This document shows positions 23,106-31,232 of a stretch of 37,069 nucleotides of DNA, piece by piece. The stretch is from an uncultured Eubacteriales bacterium (GTDB lineage Bacteria > Bacillota > Clostridia > Oscillospirales > Acutalibacteraceae). Location of the stretch: assembly GCA_900318495.1 (NCBI GenBank), contig ONLA01000005.1, positions 1 to 37,069 on the forward strand, in the 5' to 3' direction. Position 1 is the first letter of the stretch; each line of letters begins with the position of its first letter. The notes beneath the pieces are model-generated. The model did not search any database. It saw only the letters and a program-made list of their open reading frames with translations, and was not told the DNA's origin. A program made the translations under genes and the position numbers.

Positions 23106-25724
23106 ATGAACAGTTGGTATCAAATGCCCGAAAAGGACGTTCTAAATAAAATGAACGTCACTACCGACGGTCTTTCATCCGAAGAAGCGCAAAACCGGCT
23201 TGAAAAATACGGCCGTAATATGCTTGTCGAGGGAAAGAAAAAAACAGTGCTGCAGGTTTTCCTGAGTCAGTTTGCGGATTTGCTTGTTATTATTCTTATA
23301 ATTGCCGCAATTATTTCAATGTTCTCAGGCAATATCGAAAGCACAATAGTAATCTTTGCGGTTATTATTATGAACGCGATTCTCGGCACAGTTCAGCACG
23401 TAAAGGCGGAAAAATCGCTCGAAAGTCTTAAATCTCTGTCATCTCCTTCGGCAAAGGTAATCCGCGACGGTCAAAAGGTTGAAGTGGATTCAAAGGACGT
23501 TGTACCGGGCGATATAATTGTACTTGAAGCAGGCGACCTTGTTGTTGCCGACGGTCGTATTGTTCGGAACTATTCGCTCCAGGTCAACGAAAGCTCGCTT
23601 ACAGGCGAAAGTACCAACATAGATAAAAACGAAGCTGTTATCGGCGGCGAGGTTCCGCTCGGCGACCGCACAAATATGGTCTTTTCGGGCAGTCTTGTTA
23701 CCTACGGCAGAGCGCTTGTTGTTGTAACCGAAACCGCGATGGATACCGAAATCGGTAAAATCGCTTCGCTTATGAACTCCGCGAAGGAAAAGAAAACTCC
23801 GCTTCAGGAAAGCCTCGATAAGTTTTCAAGCCGGCTTGCGCTTATTATTATGATAATAAGCGTGCTTGTATTTGTTCTTTCCATGTTCCAAAAGCAGTGG
23901 AACTGGACATTTGACAATGTTATGGGTTCGCTAATGTATGCCGTAGCCCTTGCCGTTGCCGCGATTCCGGAGGCGCTCGGTTCAATTGTTACCATTGTTC
24001 AGGCTATGGGTACGCAAAAAATGGCAAAGGAAAACGCCGTTATTAAAGACCTGAAGGCTGTTGAAAGTCTTGGCTGTGTTTCCGTAATTTGTTCTGATAA
24101 AACAGGCACTCTTACTCAAAACAAGATGACGGTGCAGAAAATATACATTAACGGTGAAAGCATTCGTGAGGATGAGCTTGACTTGAAGATTGCCAGCCAC
24201 CGCCAGCTTATTTACGGAATGATTCTTAACAACGATTCAAGTATTGTTGACGGCAAGGGAATCGGTGACCCGACCGAGTACGCTCTTATTGAAAGCTCGC
24301 GTAATATCGGCATAGATGACAATATTGTCCGCGATTCGCTCAGCAGGGTAGAGGAGGTTCCCTTTGATTCCGACCGTAAAATGATGAGCACCAAGTATAA
24401 GCTTCACGGTGTTTCGCATATTCTTACCAAAGGCGCGCTCGATTCAATTCTTGACCGCTGTATCAGCATTGCCACAAAGGACGGTGTTCGCCCGATTACA
24501 CAGGAGGACAAGGATATTATTCTGAAACAGAATAATGATTATTCCGAAGCAGGTCTGCGTGTCTTAACATTCGCGTATAAGGTTTCCGATGAACCGCTCA
24601 GTGTTGAATCGGAATATGATTATACCTTCCTCGGTCTTGTTTCGATGATTGATCCTCCGCGTGAGGAAAGCAAGCAGGCTGTTGCCGACGCTGTCCGCGC
24701 CGGAATCAAGCCGATAATGATTACGGGCGACCATAAGATTACCGCTTCCGCAATCGCCAAACAAATAGGCATTATGCGTGAAGGAGACATTGCTGTTACA
24801 GGTATGGAGCTTGACGCAATGAGCGATAAAAAGCTTGACGAGGTTTTGCCGTCGATATCGGTTTATGCGCGTGTATCTCCCGAAAATAAAATCCGTATTG
24901 TTGAAGCGTGGCAGCGCCGCGGCAATATAGTTTCGATGACAGGTGACGGAGTAAACGACGCTCCGGCGCTGAAGAAAGCCGACATCGGCGTTGCAATGGG
25001 CATAACAGGTACCGAGGTTTCAAAGGACGCCGCGTCAATGATTCTCCAGGACGACAACTTTGCTACAATTATCAAGGCTGTTGCCAACGGAAGAAACGTT
25101 TACCGCAATATCAAAAACGCGATTATGTTCCTGCTGTCCGGTAATATGGCGGCGATAATTACCGTTTTGTTTACCTCGTTCCTCGCGCTGCCTGTTCCGT
25201 TTGAGCCTGTTCACCTGTTGTTTATCAACCTTCTCACCGACTCGCTGCCGGCTATCGCGATAGGTATGGAGCCGCCCGAAAAGGGCTTGCTCGACCAAAA
25301 GCCGCGTAATCCCAAGGAAGGTATTTTGAACAAAAGCTTTGCCGCTTTGATGATTAGCCAGGGCGCGCTTATCGCGGTTGTCGTAATTATAGCTTTCTAT
25401 ATGGGCAACTCGGTAAACGCGGCGACTGCAAGCACCATGGCTTTTGCAACTCTGACACTCGCAAGGCTTTTCCACGGCTTTAACTGCCGTACCGAACGCT
25501 CAATTTTCAAGGCAGGCTTTACCTCAAATCCGAGCAGCATCGGAGCCTTTGTGCTTGGCGTACTGCTTCTTGCGCTTGTGCTGTTTGTTCCGGCGCTTCA
25601 CGGTCTTTTCAGTGTTGTAAATCTCGGCGCTTATCAGGCTTTGGCAATACTTGCCCTTGCAGTTACACCTACGGTAATTATTCAGATAATAAAAATTATT
25701 TCCGGCAATGTAAAGAAAAAGTAA
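23106..25724 (+). CDS. P-type (P2A) cation-transporting ATPase, probably Mn2+/Ca2+ efflux
   Basis: This 872-residue membrane pump has the complete P-type set: an actuator TGES loop (166-169), the phosphorylation site DKTGTLT (Asp331), MITGDHKITA and the hinge GDGVNDAPALKKADIGVAMG. Helix 4 reads VAAIPEALGSIVTIV, the pattern of P2A bacterial Ca2+ ATPases, with about ten helices in all. Control by a manganese riboswitch indicates that Mn2+ is at least one exported ion; Ca2+ remains possible from the protein sequence. The start follows TACGGAGG. It is a single-gene unit with its own promoter. Confidence 0.94.
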   Translation: MNSWYQMPEKDVLNKMNVTTDGLSSEEAQNRLEKYGRNMLVEGKKKTVLQVFLSQFADLLVIILIIAAIISMFSGNIESTIVIFAVIIMNAILGTVQHVKAEKSLESLKSLSSPSAKVIRDGQKVEVDSKDVVPGDIIVLEAGDLVVADGRIVRNYSLQVNESSLTGESTNIDKNEAVIGGEVPLGDRTNMVFSGSLVTYGRALVVVTETAMDTEIGKIASLMNSAKEKKTPLQESLDKFSSRLALIIMIISVLVFVLSMFQKQWNWTFDNVMGSLMYAVALAVAAIPEALGSIVTIVQAMGTQKMAKENAVIKDLKAVESLGCVSVICSDKTGTLTQNKMTVQKIYINGESIREDELDLKIASHRQLIYGMILNNDSSIVDGKGIGDPTEYALIESSRNIGIDDNIVRDSLSRVEEVPFDSDRKMMSTKYKLHGVSHILTKGALDSILDRCISIATKDGVRPITQEDKDIILKQNNDYSEAGLRVLTFAYKVSDEPLSVESEYDYTFLGLVSMIDPPREESKQAVADAVRAGIKPIMITGDHKITASAIAKQIGIMREGDIAVTGMELDAMSDKKLDEVLPSISVYARVSPENKIRIVEAWQRRGNIVSMTGDGVNDAPALKKADIGVAMGITGTEVSKDAASMILQDDNFATIIKAVANGRNVYRNIKNAIMFLLSGNMAAIITVLFTSFLALPVPFEPVHLLFINLLTDSLPAIAIGMEPPEKGLLDQKPRNPKEGILNKSFAALMISQGALIAVVVIIAFYMGNSVNAATASTMAFATLTLARLFHGFNCRTERSIFKAGFTSNPSSIGAFVLGVLLLALVLFVPALHGLFSVVNLGAYQALAILALAVTPTVIIQIIKIISGNVKKK

Positions 25725-25727
25725 GTC

Positions 25728-25756
25728 TTGACATTATATAAAGTAAACTCTATAAT
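25728..25756 (+). promoter_or_regulatory. Consensus promoter for pyrophosphatase
   Basis: Perfect TTGACA and TATAAT boxes are separated by exactly 17 bases, immediately after the ATPase stop codon. This suggests high expression. Confidence 0.9.
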
Positions 25757-25793
25757 TAATATACGGAACAGTAATATTTTGTTCCGTATATTA
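25757..25793 (+). promoter_or_regulatory. 13-bp perfect inverted repeat at the pyrophosphatase mRNA 5' end
   Basis: TAATATACGGAAC and GTTCCGTATATTA flank an 11-base loop directly after the -10 box, so the expected transcript start falls in the left arm. It may be a 5'-stabilising hairpin or an operator. It is not a good terminator for the ATPase gene, because it lies after the promoter and is followed by AAAAGA. Confidence 0.7.
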
Positions 25794-25812
25794 AAAGACA
25801 GGGGATAAATAA

Positions 25813-26349
25813 ATGAACATATGGCATGATATTTCACCGAAACGCATTACTGCCGATAACTTTTACGCGGTAATCGAAATATCAAAGGGTGACAAAAATA
25901 AGTATGAGCTTGATAAACAAACAGGTATGCTGAAGCTTGACCGCGTTTTGTTTACATCAACTCACTATCCCGCGAACTACGGCTTTATTCCTCGCACATA
26001 CGCCGACGACGGCGATCCGCTTGATGTTTTGGTGCTGTGCAGCGAAACCATTTTGCCGATGACGCTTGTTGAGTGCAAGCCTATAGGTGTGCTCAATATG
26101 ATTGACAACAACAGCGCCGACGAAAAGATTATTGCCGTGCCGATTAACGATCCTAACTATAACACCTATAACGATATCGAGGATTTGCCTACTCACGTGT
26201 TTGAGGAAATCCGTCATTTCTTCCAGGTTTATAAGTCGCTTGAAAACGGAAAGGAAACATCGGTTACCAAGGTTCACGGCGCCAATGAAGCCAAGGGTAT
26301 TATAAAAAAGTGTATTGAAAGCTATATCAAGGACTTCCAGCTTGCTTAA
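25813..26349 (+). CDS. ppa: Inorganic pyrophosphatase, family I
   Basis: This 178-residue cytosolic enzyme hydrolyses pyrophosphate to phosphate, pulling biosynthetic reactions forward. The family signature is clear: KYELDKQTG, the FTSTHYPANYGFIPRTYADDGDPLDVLVL block with its catalytic aspartates, and DPNYNTYNDIEDLP. The length is normal for soluble family I enzymes. The ribosome binding site is AGGGGAT. A strong consensus promoter and a leader hairpin precede it. Confidence 0.96.
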   Translation: MNIWHDISPKRITADNFYAVIEISKGDKNKYELDKQTGMLKLDRVLFTSTHYPANYGFIPRTYADDGDPLDVLVLCSETILPMTLVECKPIGVLNMIDNNSADEKIIAVPINDPNYNTYNDIEDLPTHVFEEIRHFFQVYKSLENGKETSVTKVHGANEAKGIIKKCIESYIKDFQLA

Positions 26350-26376
26350 GGCGGCAAAATTATAATGATAACAATT

Positions 26377-26400
26377 CAGGGTTCGGTTTTCCGGACCCTG
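26377..26400 (+). other. Hairpin between ppa and the HPr-kinase-like gene
   Basis: CAGGGTTCGG and CCGGACCCTG can form a ten-pair stem (one G-T pair) with a short loop. No T run follows, so it may pause or process the transcript instead of ending it. Confidence 0.4.
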
Positions 26401-26427
26401 CCTTATCTTGAAAACGGAAGTGAATAA

Positions 26428-27132
26428 ATGAGGTATTTAATTGCGGATTTTGTTACCGAATACACACCAAAATACAATAATCTTAAAGAGCTTTCAGAAA
26501 GCTTTATTTATGACGGTGAACGCGAAACACAAATAAAGCTGAGTGTGAGCGACAGCTATATTGAGCAAACCAATAAACGTATGGCTGTTCCGGATATTCC
26601 GAAAACAGAAACCTTTGCGTATTGCAACGCGTTTAACCGCACTGTAATAAACCGTCACGCAATGCTTGTTCATTCCTCCGGGATAATTTGCGGCGGCAAG
26701 GCGTATCTTTTTTCGGCGGATTCCGGAGTGGGAAAATCAACGCACACAAGGCTGTGGCTAAAGGAATTCGGCGAAAAGGTTCATATTTTTAACGACGACA
26801 AGCCTGTTATTAAGATTAACGGAAAAAAGGTTACGGCATACGGAACACCGTTTGACGGAGGAAGCGGAATAGCTCTTAATGAAAGCGCTCCGCTTGAGGC
26901 AATTGTTTTCATAGAAAGAGCGGAGCATAATTCGATTTATGTTCCGTCCTCAAAGGAGATAATAAAAAAGCTCTATTTTCAGACAGCGCATATGGTTGAC
27001 GCCGAAACAGCGCAGGCTATGCTGAATAACTTTGATGAACTGCTGAAATCGGATGTTAAGTTTTATGTTTTGAGGTGCAATATGGAAAGCGAAGCCGCGC
27101 ACCTTGCTTATAATTCCATAATCGAACAATAA
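26428..27132 (+). CDS. HPr-kinase-like P-loop protein
   Basis: This 234-residue protein has a Walker A loop, SGVGKSTHT, near residue 100, followed by an acidic segment FNDDKPVIKI and AYGTPFDGGSG. This layout resembles the C-terminal kinase domain of HprK and the related PEP-carboxykinase-like P-loop fold. The N-terminal 90 residues do not look like the HprK sensor domain, and no HPr gene is nearby. Stand-alone relatives occur widely in Clostridia, some beside peptide-modification genes, and their substrate is unclear. The start follows GGAAGTG. A true HPr kinase role is not supported. Confidence 0.7.
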   Translation: MRYLIADFVTEYTPKYNNLKELSESFIYDGERETQIKLSVSDSYIEQTNKRMAVPDIPKTETFAYCNAFNRTVINRHAMLVHSSGIICGGKAYLFSADSGVGKSTHTRLWLKEFGEKVHIFNDDKPVIKINGKKVTAYGTPFDGGSGIALNESAPLEAIVFIERAEHNSIYVPSSKEIIKKLYFQTAHMVDAETAQAMLNNFDELLKSDVKFYVLRCNMESEAAHLAYNSIIEQ

Positions 27133-27141
27133 CTTATGATA

Positions 27142-27172
27142 AAAACGGACTGCGTTATCGGCAGTCCGTTTT
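27142..27172. terminator. Bidirectional intrinsic terminator
   Basis: A 12-bp stem (AAAACGGACTGC/GCAGTCCGTTTT) with a seven-base loop and flanking A/T runs separates the convergent P-loop gene and rex. Confidence 0.85.
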
Positions 27173-27182
27173 TTGTGAGTGG

Positions 27183-27815
27183 TTAACTATTATTCATTCT
27201 GTAGCAAAGAGTCATCAGGCTGTCACTCAAATGCACATTTTCAACAATTGTATCCTTGTATTTCGCGTTAATATCGAAGTGGCTGAAATTCCAGTAGTTT
27301 TTAATGCCAAGCCTGTAAAGCTTGCCGAGGGTGTCTTCAACGCTCAGCTTAGGAATACAAAGAAAGGCCGCGTCGATTTTGTGCTTGCTCAAAAATAATT
27401 CAAGCTCGCTTTCGCTTTGAACCTTGATGTCGCCAAGCTGAGTTCCAACCTTGTTTTCGTCCTTGTCAAAGCACGCCGTGACTTCAAAGCCGAGGCGTTT
27501 AAAATCAAGGTGCTTTGCGATTGCGCTGCCAAAATTACCGGCTCCTATCAGGATTGCCTTGTAATTGTTATTCAGACCGAGAATGTTTTCAATTTCCTTT
27601 TTAAGCTGCTTTACGCTGTAGCCGTAGCCCTGCTGTCCGAAGCCGCCGAAGCAGTTCAAATCCTGACGAACCTGTGAAGCGGTTACATTCATTATCTGCG
27701 CAAGCTTAGTCGAAGAAATTTTGTCTGCGTTCTGATCGTTCAGCTCCGATAAAAAGCGGTAATAACGCGGCAACCGCCTGATAACCGACATCGAAATGCT
27801 GTCGCTTTTCGGCAT
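27183..27815 (-). CDS. rex: Redox-sensing transcriptional repressor Rex
   Basis: This 210-residue repressor senses the NADH/NAD+ ratio: NADH binding releases it from DNA. The N-terminal winged helix includes SSTKLAQIMNVTASQVRQDL and GGFGQQGYGY. The Rossmann domain starts with ILIGAGNFGSAIA. It is the last gene of acn-icd-rex, starting 15 bases after the icd stop behind AAAGGAGT. A matching Rex operator covers the promoter of this operon, which predicts autoregulation. Confidence 0.95.
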   Translation of the reverse strand: MPKSDSISMSVIRRLPRYYRFLSELNDQNADKISSTKLAQIMNVTASQVRQDLNCFGGFGQQGYGYSVKQLKKEIENILGLNNNYKAILIGAGNFGSAIAKHLDFKRLGFEVTACFDKDENKVGTQLGDIKVQSESELELFLSKHKIDAAFLCIPKLSVEDTLGKLYRLGIKNYWNFSHFDINAKYKDTIVENVHLSDSLMTLCYRMNNS

Positions 27816-27830
27816 TATAAATTTACTCCT

Positions 27831-29039
27831 TTAAAGCGAAGCCGCAAGACGCTCGTTAACTGCTGAAAGGAAGTCCTGTGTGTTCACTTTTGTTTTGTTT
27901 TCAAGTGTAGAAATAAGGTAGAGGTCGCCTGTCATAATTCCGTCCTCAATGGTCTTGATTGTCGCGGCTTCAAGCTTATCCGCAAAGCTTACAAGGTCGT
28001 CAAGTCCGTCAAGCTCTCCTCTTTTGCGCAGAGCGCCTGTCCAGGCAAAAATAGTCGCAACTGAATTGGTAGAGGTTTCCTCGCCCTTTAAATGCTTGTA
28101 ATAGTGGCGCTGTACCGTGCCGTGGGCAGCCTCATATTCATAGATTCCGTCGGGAGATACAAGTACGCTTGTCATCATAGCCAGCGATCCGAAAGCGGTG
28201 GCGATCATATCGCTCATAACGTCGCCGTCGTAGTTTTTGCACGCCCACATATACCCCCCTTCGCTGCGGATAACACGAGCTACAGCGTCGTCAATGAGGG
28301 TATAGAAGTAAGTGATTCCGGCTTTTTCAAACTTTTCTTTGTATTCATTCTCGAATATTTCCGCGAAAATGTCCTTAAAGCGGTGGTCATAGGTTTTGCT
28401 GATTGTGTCCTTTGTGGCAAACCAAACGTCAATTTTTTGGTCAAGCGCGTAGTTAAAGCAGCTTCTCGCAAAGGATGAAATGCTCTTGTCAATGTTGTGC
28501 ATACCCTGGATTACACCGTCGGTAGCAAAGTCAAAAATCAGGCTTCTTTCCTCGGTTCCGTCGGGCTTTGTTACGCAAAGCTCAGCTTTGCTGCCGCCTT
28601 CAACGCGCATTTCGGTGTTCTTGTAAACATCGCCGTAAGCGTGACGCGCAATGCAAATCGGCTTCTTCCAGGTGGGAATGTACGGAACAATTCCCTTTAC
28701 CAGAATAGGGCTTCTGAATACCGTACCGTCAAGAATAGCTCTGATTGTGCCGTTAGGCGACTTCCACATACTTTTAAGGTTGTATTCGGTCATTCTCGCG
28801 GCGTTGGGCGTGATTGTCGCGCATTTTACCGCAACGCCGTATTTTTTCGTCGCGTTTGCGGAATCTACGGTGATTTGATCGTCGGTTTCGTTTCTCTTGA
28901 CAAGACCGAGGTCGTAATATTCGGTTTTAAGGTCAACATAGGGAAGAAGGAGAGTGTCCTTAATTTGCTGCCAGATGATTCTGGTCATTTCGTCGCCGTC
29001 CATTTCAACGAGCGGCGTAGTCATTTTAATCTTGTCCAT
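27831..29039 (-). CDS. icd: NADP-type isocitrate dehydrogenase
   Basis: This 402-residue enzyme oxidises isocitrate to 2-oxoglutarate and CO2. It belongs to the IDH subfamily shared with eukaryotic cytosolic and mitochondrial NADP enzymes, shown by [34 protein letters not shown], the DAVAR segment and [11 protein letters not shown]. Its length is typical of that subfamily. Its ATG shares one base with the aconitase stop (TAATG), and its ribosome binding site AAAGGAG lies inside the aconitase coding end, so the two are translationally coupled. The NADP preference is inferred from subfamily membership. Confidence 0.94.
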   Translation of the reverse strand: MDKIKMTTPLVEMDGDEMTRIIWQQIKDTLLLPYVDLKTEYYDLGLVKRNETDDQITVDSANATKKYGVAVKCATITPNAARMTEYNLKSMWKSPNGTIRAILDGTVFRSPILVKGIVPYIPTWKKPICIARHAYGDVYKNTEMRVEGGSKAELCVTKPDGTEERSLIFDFATDGVIQGMHNIDKSISSFARSCFNYALDQKIDVWFATKDTISKTYDHRFKDIFAEIFENEYKEKFEKAGITYFYTLIDDAVARVIRSEGGYMWACKNYDGDVMSDMIATAFGSLAMMTSVLVSPDGIYEYEAAHGTVQRHYYKHLKGEETSTNSVATIFAWTGALRKRGELDGLDDLVSFADKLEAATIKTIEDGIMTGDLYLISTLENKTKVNTQDFLSAVNERLAASL

Positions 29040-30970
29040 TAGCTGTTCTCCTTTGTGTAGTCAAGCAGTCCGCCTGCAATAATAATGGCTCTTGTTCTGT
29101 CTGAAAGCTCGCACTCTGCTTTAATTGTGTCGCCTGTTGTTTTGTTGACAACGGTAATGACGGAAGCGTTTGCGATTTCCTCCTTAACGTTCGGAAGCTC
29201 AAGCATATCGCCGAGCTTAATCTTGTCATAGTCCTCCGCGTCTGTAAAGGTCAGCGGAAGAATACCGGCGTTAATAAGATTGCTCTTGTGGATTCTCGCG
29301 AAGCTCTTAACAAGCACAGCCTTTACTCCGAGGTAAAGCGGAGCAAGCGCGGCGTGCTCACGCGACGAACCCTGACCGTAGTTTTCGCCGCCTACGATAA
29401 TGCTTTTGCCCAAGGCCTTGGCTCTTGCCGGGAACTCCTTATCGCAAACGGTGAAGCAGTGCTCCGAAATTTTCGGAATATTGGAGCGCAGCGGAAGGAT
29501 TTTAGCGCCTGCCGGCATAATGTGGTCTGTTGTAATATTGTCGCCGACCTTAAGCGAGCATGAAGCTTCGATAGTGTCGGTAAGGGGACTTGTTTCCGGA
29601 TATTCTTTAATATTGGGACCTCTGAGAATTTCAACGCTGTCCATTTCCTCAACGGGAGCGGGGGCGATAACCATATTGTCGTTGATGAGGAACTTTTCGG
29701 GAAGCTCAATGTCGGCGGCGTCGCCGAGACAACGGGGGTCGGTGAACACGCCTTTAAGCGCCGATACGGCGGCTGTTTCGGGAGAAACAAGATAAATTTG
29801 TCCGTCGGCTGTACCGCTTCTGCCTTCAAAGTTACGGTTAAAGGTTCTGAGCGAAACGCCCTTGCTGTTAGGAGACTGTCCCATACCTATGCAGGGACCG
29901 CAGGCGCTTTCAAGGATTCTCGCGCCTGCCGCTATCATATCGCCCAAAGCACCGTTTAAAGCGAGCATATTAAACACCTGCTTTGAACCGGGAGCAATAG
30001 CGAGGCTTACGTTGTCGGCAACCTTTTTGCCCTTCAGGATGTAAGCCACTCTCATAAGGTCGAGGTAGCTGGAGTTTGTGCAGGAGCCGATGCAAACCTG
30101 GTCAACGGTTTTGCCTTCAAGCTCTTTAATCGTCTTGATGTTGTCGGGAGAGTGGGGGCAGGCAGCAAGCGGTTCAAGCTCGGAAAGATTAATTTCGATA
30201 ACCTCGTCGTAAACCGCGTCCGCGTCCGCGCTCAGCTCTGTATAGTCTTCCTCTCTGCCCTGAGCCTTAAGAAATTCTCTTGTGGTTTCGTCTGACGGGA
30301 ATACGGATGTTGTCGCTCCAAGCTCCGCGCCCATATTGGTGATGGTTGCTCTTTCGGGAACTGTAAGAGTTTTTACGCCCTCGCCGCCGTATTCAACAAT
30401 TTTGCCTACGCCGCCCTTAACGCTCATAACCCTGAGCACCGCAAGGATAATGTCCTTGGCGGAAACCCAAGGACTGAGCTTGCCTGTAAGGTTAACCCTT
30501 ACCATCTTGGGCATTGTAATATAGTAAGCGCCGCCGCCCATTGCAACAGCAACGTCAAGTCCGCCCGCGCCGATTGCGAGCATACCGATTCCGCCTCCTG
30601 TGGGTGTGTGGCTGTCGGAGCCGATTAAAGTCTTGCCGGGTTTGCCGAAGCGTTCAAGGTGAACCTGGTGGCAAATTCCGTTGCCGGGACGTGAAAAATA
30701 GATTCCGTGTTTTTTACATACCGACTGAATAAACCTGTGGTCGTCGGCGTTCTCAAAGCCTGTTTGTAAAGTATTGTGGTCAATATAAGCCACGCTTTTT
30801 TCGGTTTTAACCCTGGGAATACCCATAGCCTCATATTCAATATAAGCCATTGTTCCCGTAGCGTCCTGGGTGAGCGTTTGGTCGATTCTGAGACCGATGT
30901 CGTTGCCGACCTTCATTTCGCCGCTTACAAGATGCTCTTTAATTATTTTTTGCGCAATTGTGTAGCCCAT
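29039..30970 (-). CDS. acn: Aconitate hydratase (4Fe-4S)
   Basis: This 643-residue aconitase interconverts citrate and isocitrate. The 4Fe-4S ligands are visible as CIGSCTNSS (Cys297) and ACGPCIG (Cys357, Cys360). Substrate and swivel-domain motifs include [15 protein letters not shown] and [17 protein letters not shown]. The length of about 640 residues matches the shorter anaerobe form rather than the 890-residue AcnA. It is the first gene of acn-icd-rex, the citrate-to-2-oxoglutarate branch that supplies glutamate. Citrate synthase is not in the window. The start is preceded by GGAGGTAAG. Confidence 0.95.
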   Translation of the reverse strand: MGYTIAQKIIKEHLVSGEMKVGNDIGLRIDQTLTQDATGTMAYIEYEAMGIPRVKTEKSVAYIDHNTLQTGFENADDHRFIQSVCKKHGIYFSRPGNGICHQVHLERFGKPGKTLIGSDSHTPTGGGIGMLAIGAGGLDVAVAMGGGAYYITMPKMVRVNLTGKLSPWVSAKDIILAVLRVMSVKGGVGKIVEYGGEGVKTLTVPERATITNMGAELGATTSVFPSDETTREFLKAQGREEDYTELSADADAVYDEVIEINLSELEPLAACPHSPDNIKTIKELEGKTVDQVCIGSCTNSSYLDLMRVAYILKGKKVADNVSLAIAPGSKQVFNMLALNGALGDMIAAGARILESACGPCIGMGQSPNSKGVSLRTFNRNFEGRSGTADGQIYLVSPETAAVSALKGVFTDPRCLGDAADIELPEKFLINDNMVIAPAPVEEMDSVEILRGPNIKEYPETSPLTDTIEASCSLKVGDNITTDHIMPAGAKILPLRSNIPKISEHCFTVCDKEFPARAKALGKSIIVGGENYGQGSSREHAALAPLYLGVKAVLVKSFARIHKSNLINAGILPLTFTDAEDYDKIKLGDMLELPNVKEEIANASVITVVNKTTGDTIKAECELSDRTRAIIIAGGLLDYTKENS

Positions 30971-31021
30971 AAAACTTACCTCCGAAAATTTGATAGTCTA
31001 TCTCATTATAAAAAGATAACT

Positions 31022-31039
31022 GTGTTAATTATATAACAA
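31022..31039 (-). promoter_or_regulatory. Rex operator (ROP box)
   Basis: On the plus strand GTGTTAA and ATAACAA flank a four-base TTAT spacer. This matches the Rex consensus TTGTTAA-N4-TTAACAA at 12 of 14 arm positions. It covers the -10 box of the acn promoter, the usual repressor position. Confidence 0.85.
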
Positions 31040-31056
31040 TCCTTAGTAGTTGTAAA
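31028..31056 (-). promoter_or_regulatory. Promoter of acn-icd-rex
   Basis: On the minus strand TTTACA (31056-31051) and TATAAT (31033-31028) are 17 bases apart. The -10 box lies inside the Rex operator. Confidence 0.85.
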
Positions 31057-31162
31057 GCAAAAAAATCAATTTAACACACTAAATATGGAAATTTTCTTTT
31101 TCAATTGGGAAAAAGTTGCAAAATAATCCGCTATTATAACGAAAAGTAATGTAATTTACAAA

Positions 31163-31191
31163 TTGCAATTGCATTTAGATAGTGATATAAT
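31163..31191 (+). promoter_or_regulatory. Promoter for typA
   Basis: TTGCAA and TATAAT are separated by 17 bases, and the start codon is about 40 bases downstream. The AT-rich interval 31057-31160 between the two divergent promoters shows no further feature that I can support. Confidence 0.7.
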
Positions 31192-31232
31192 TATTTAGTT
31201 AAATTAAATGCATTTGAAATCGGAGAGATAGT

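Noticed and set aside
26377..26400. Hairpin after ppa as an intrinsic terminator
   Set aside because: The stem is stable but no T run follows, so it is listed only as a hairpin.
26428..27132. Annotation as true HPr kinase/phosphorylase
   Set aside because: The N-terminal HprK domain is not recognisable and no HPr gene is nearby. Only the P-loop half resembles the family.
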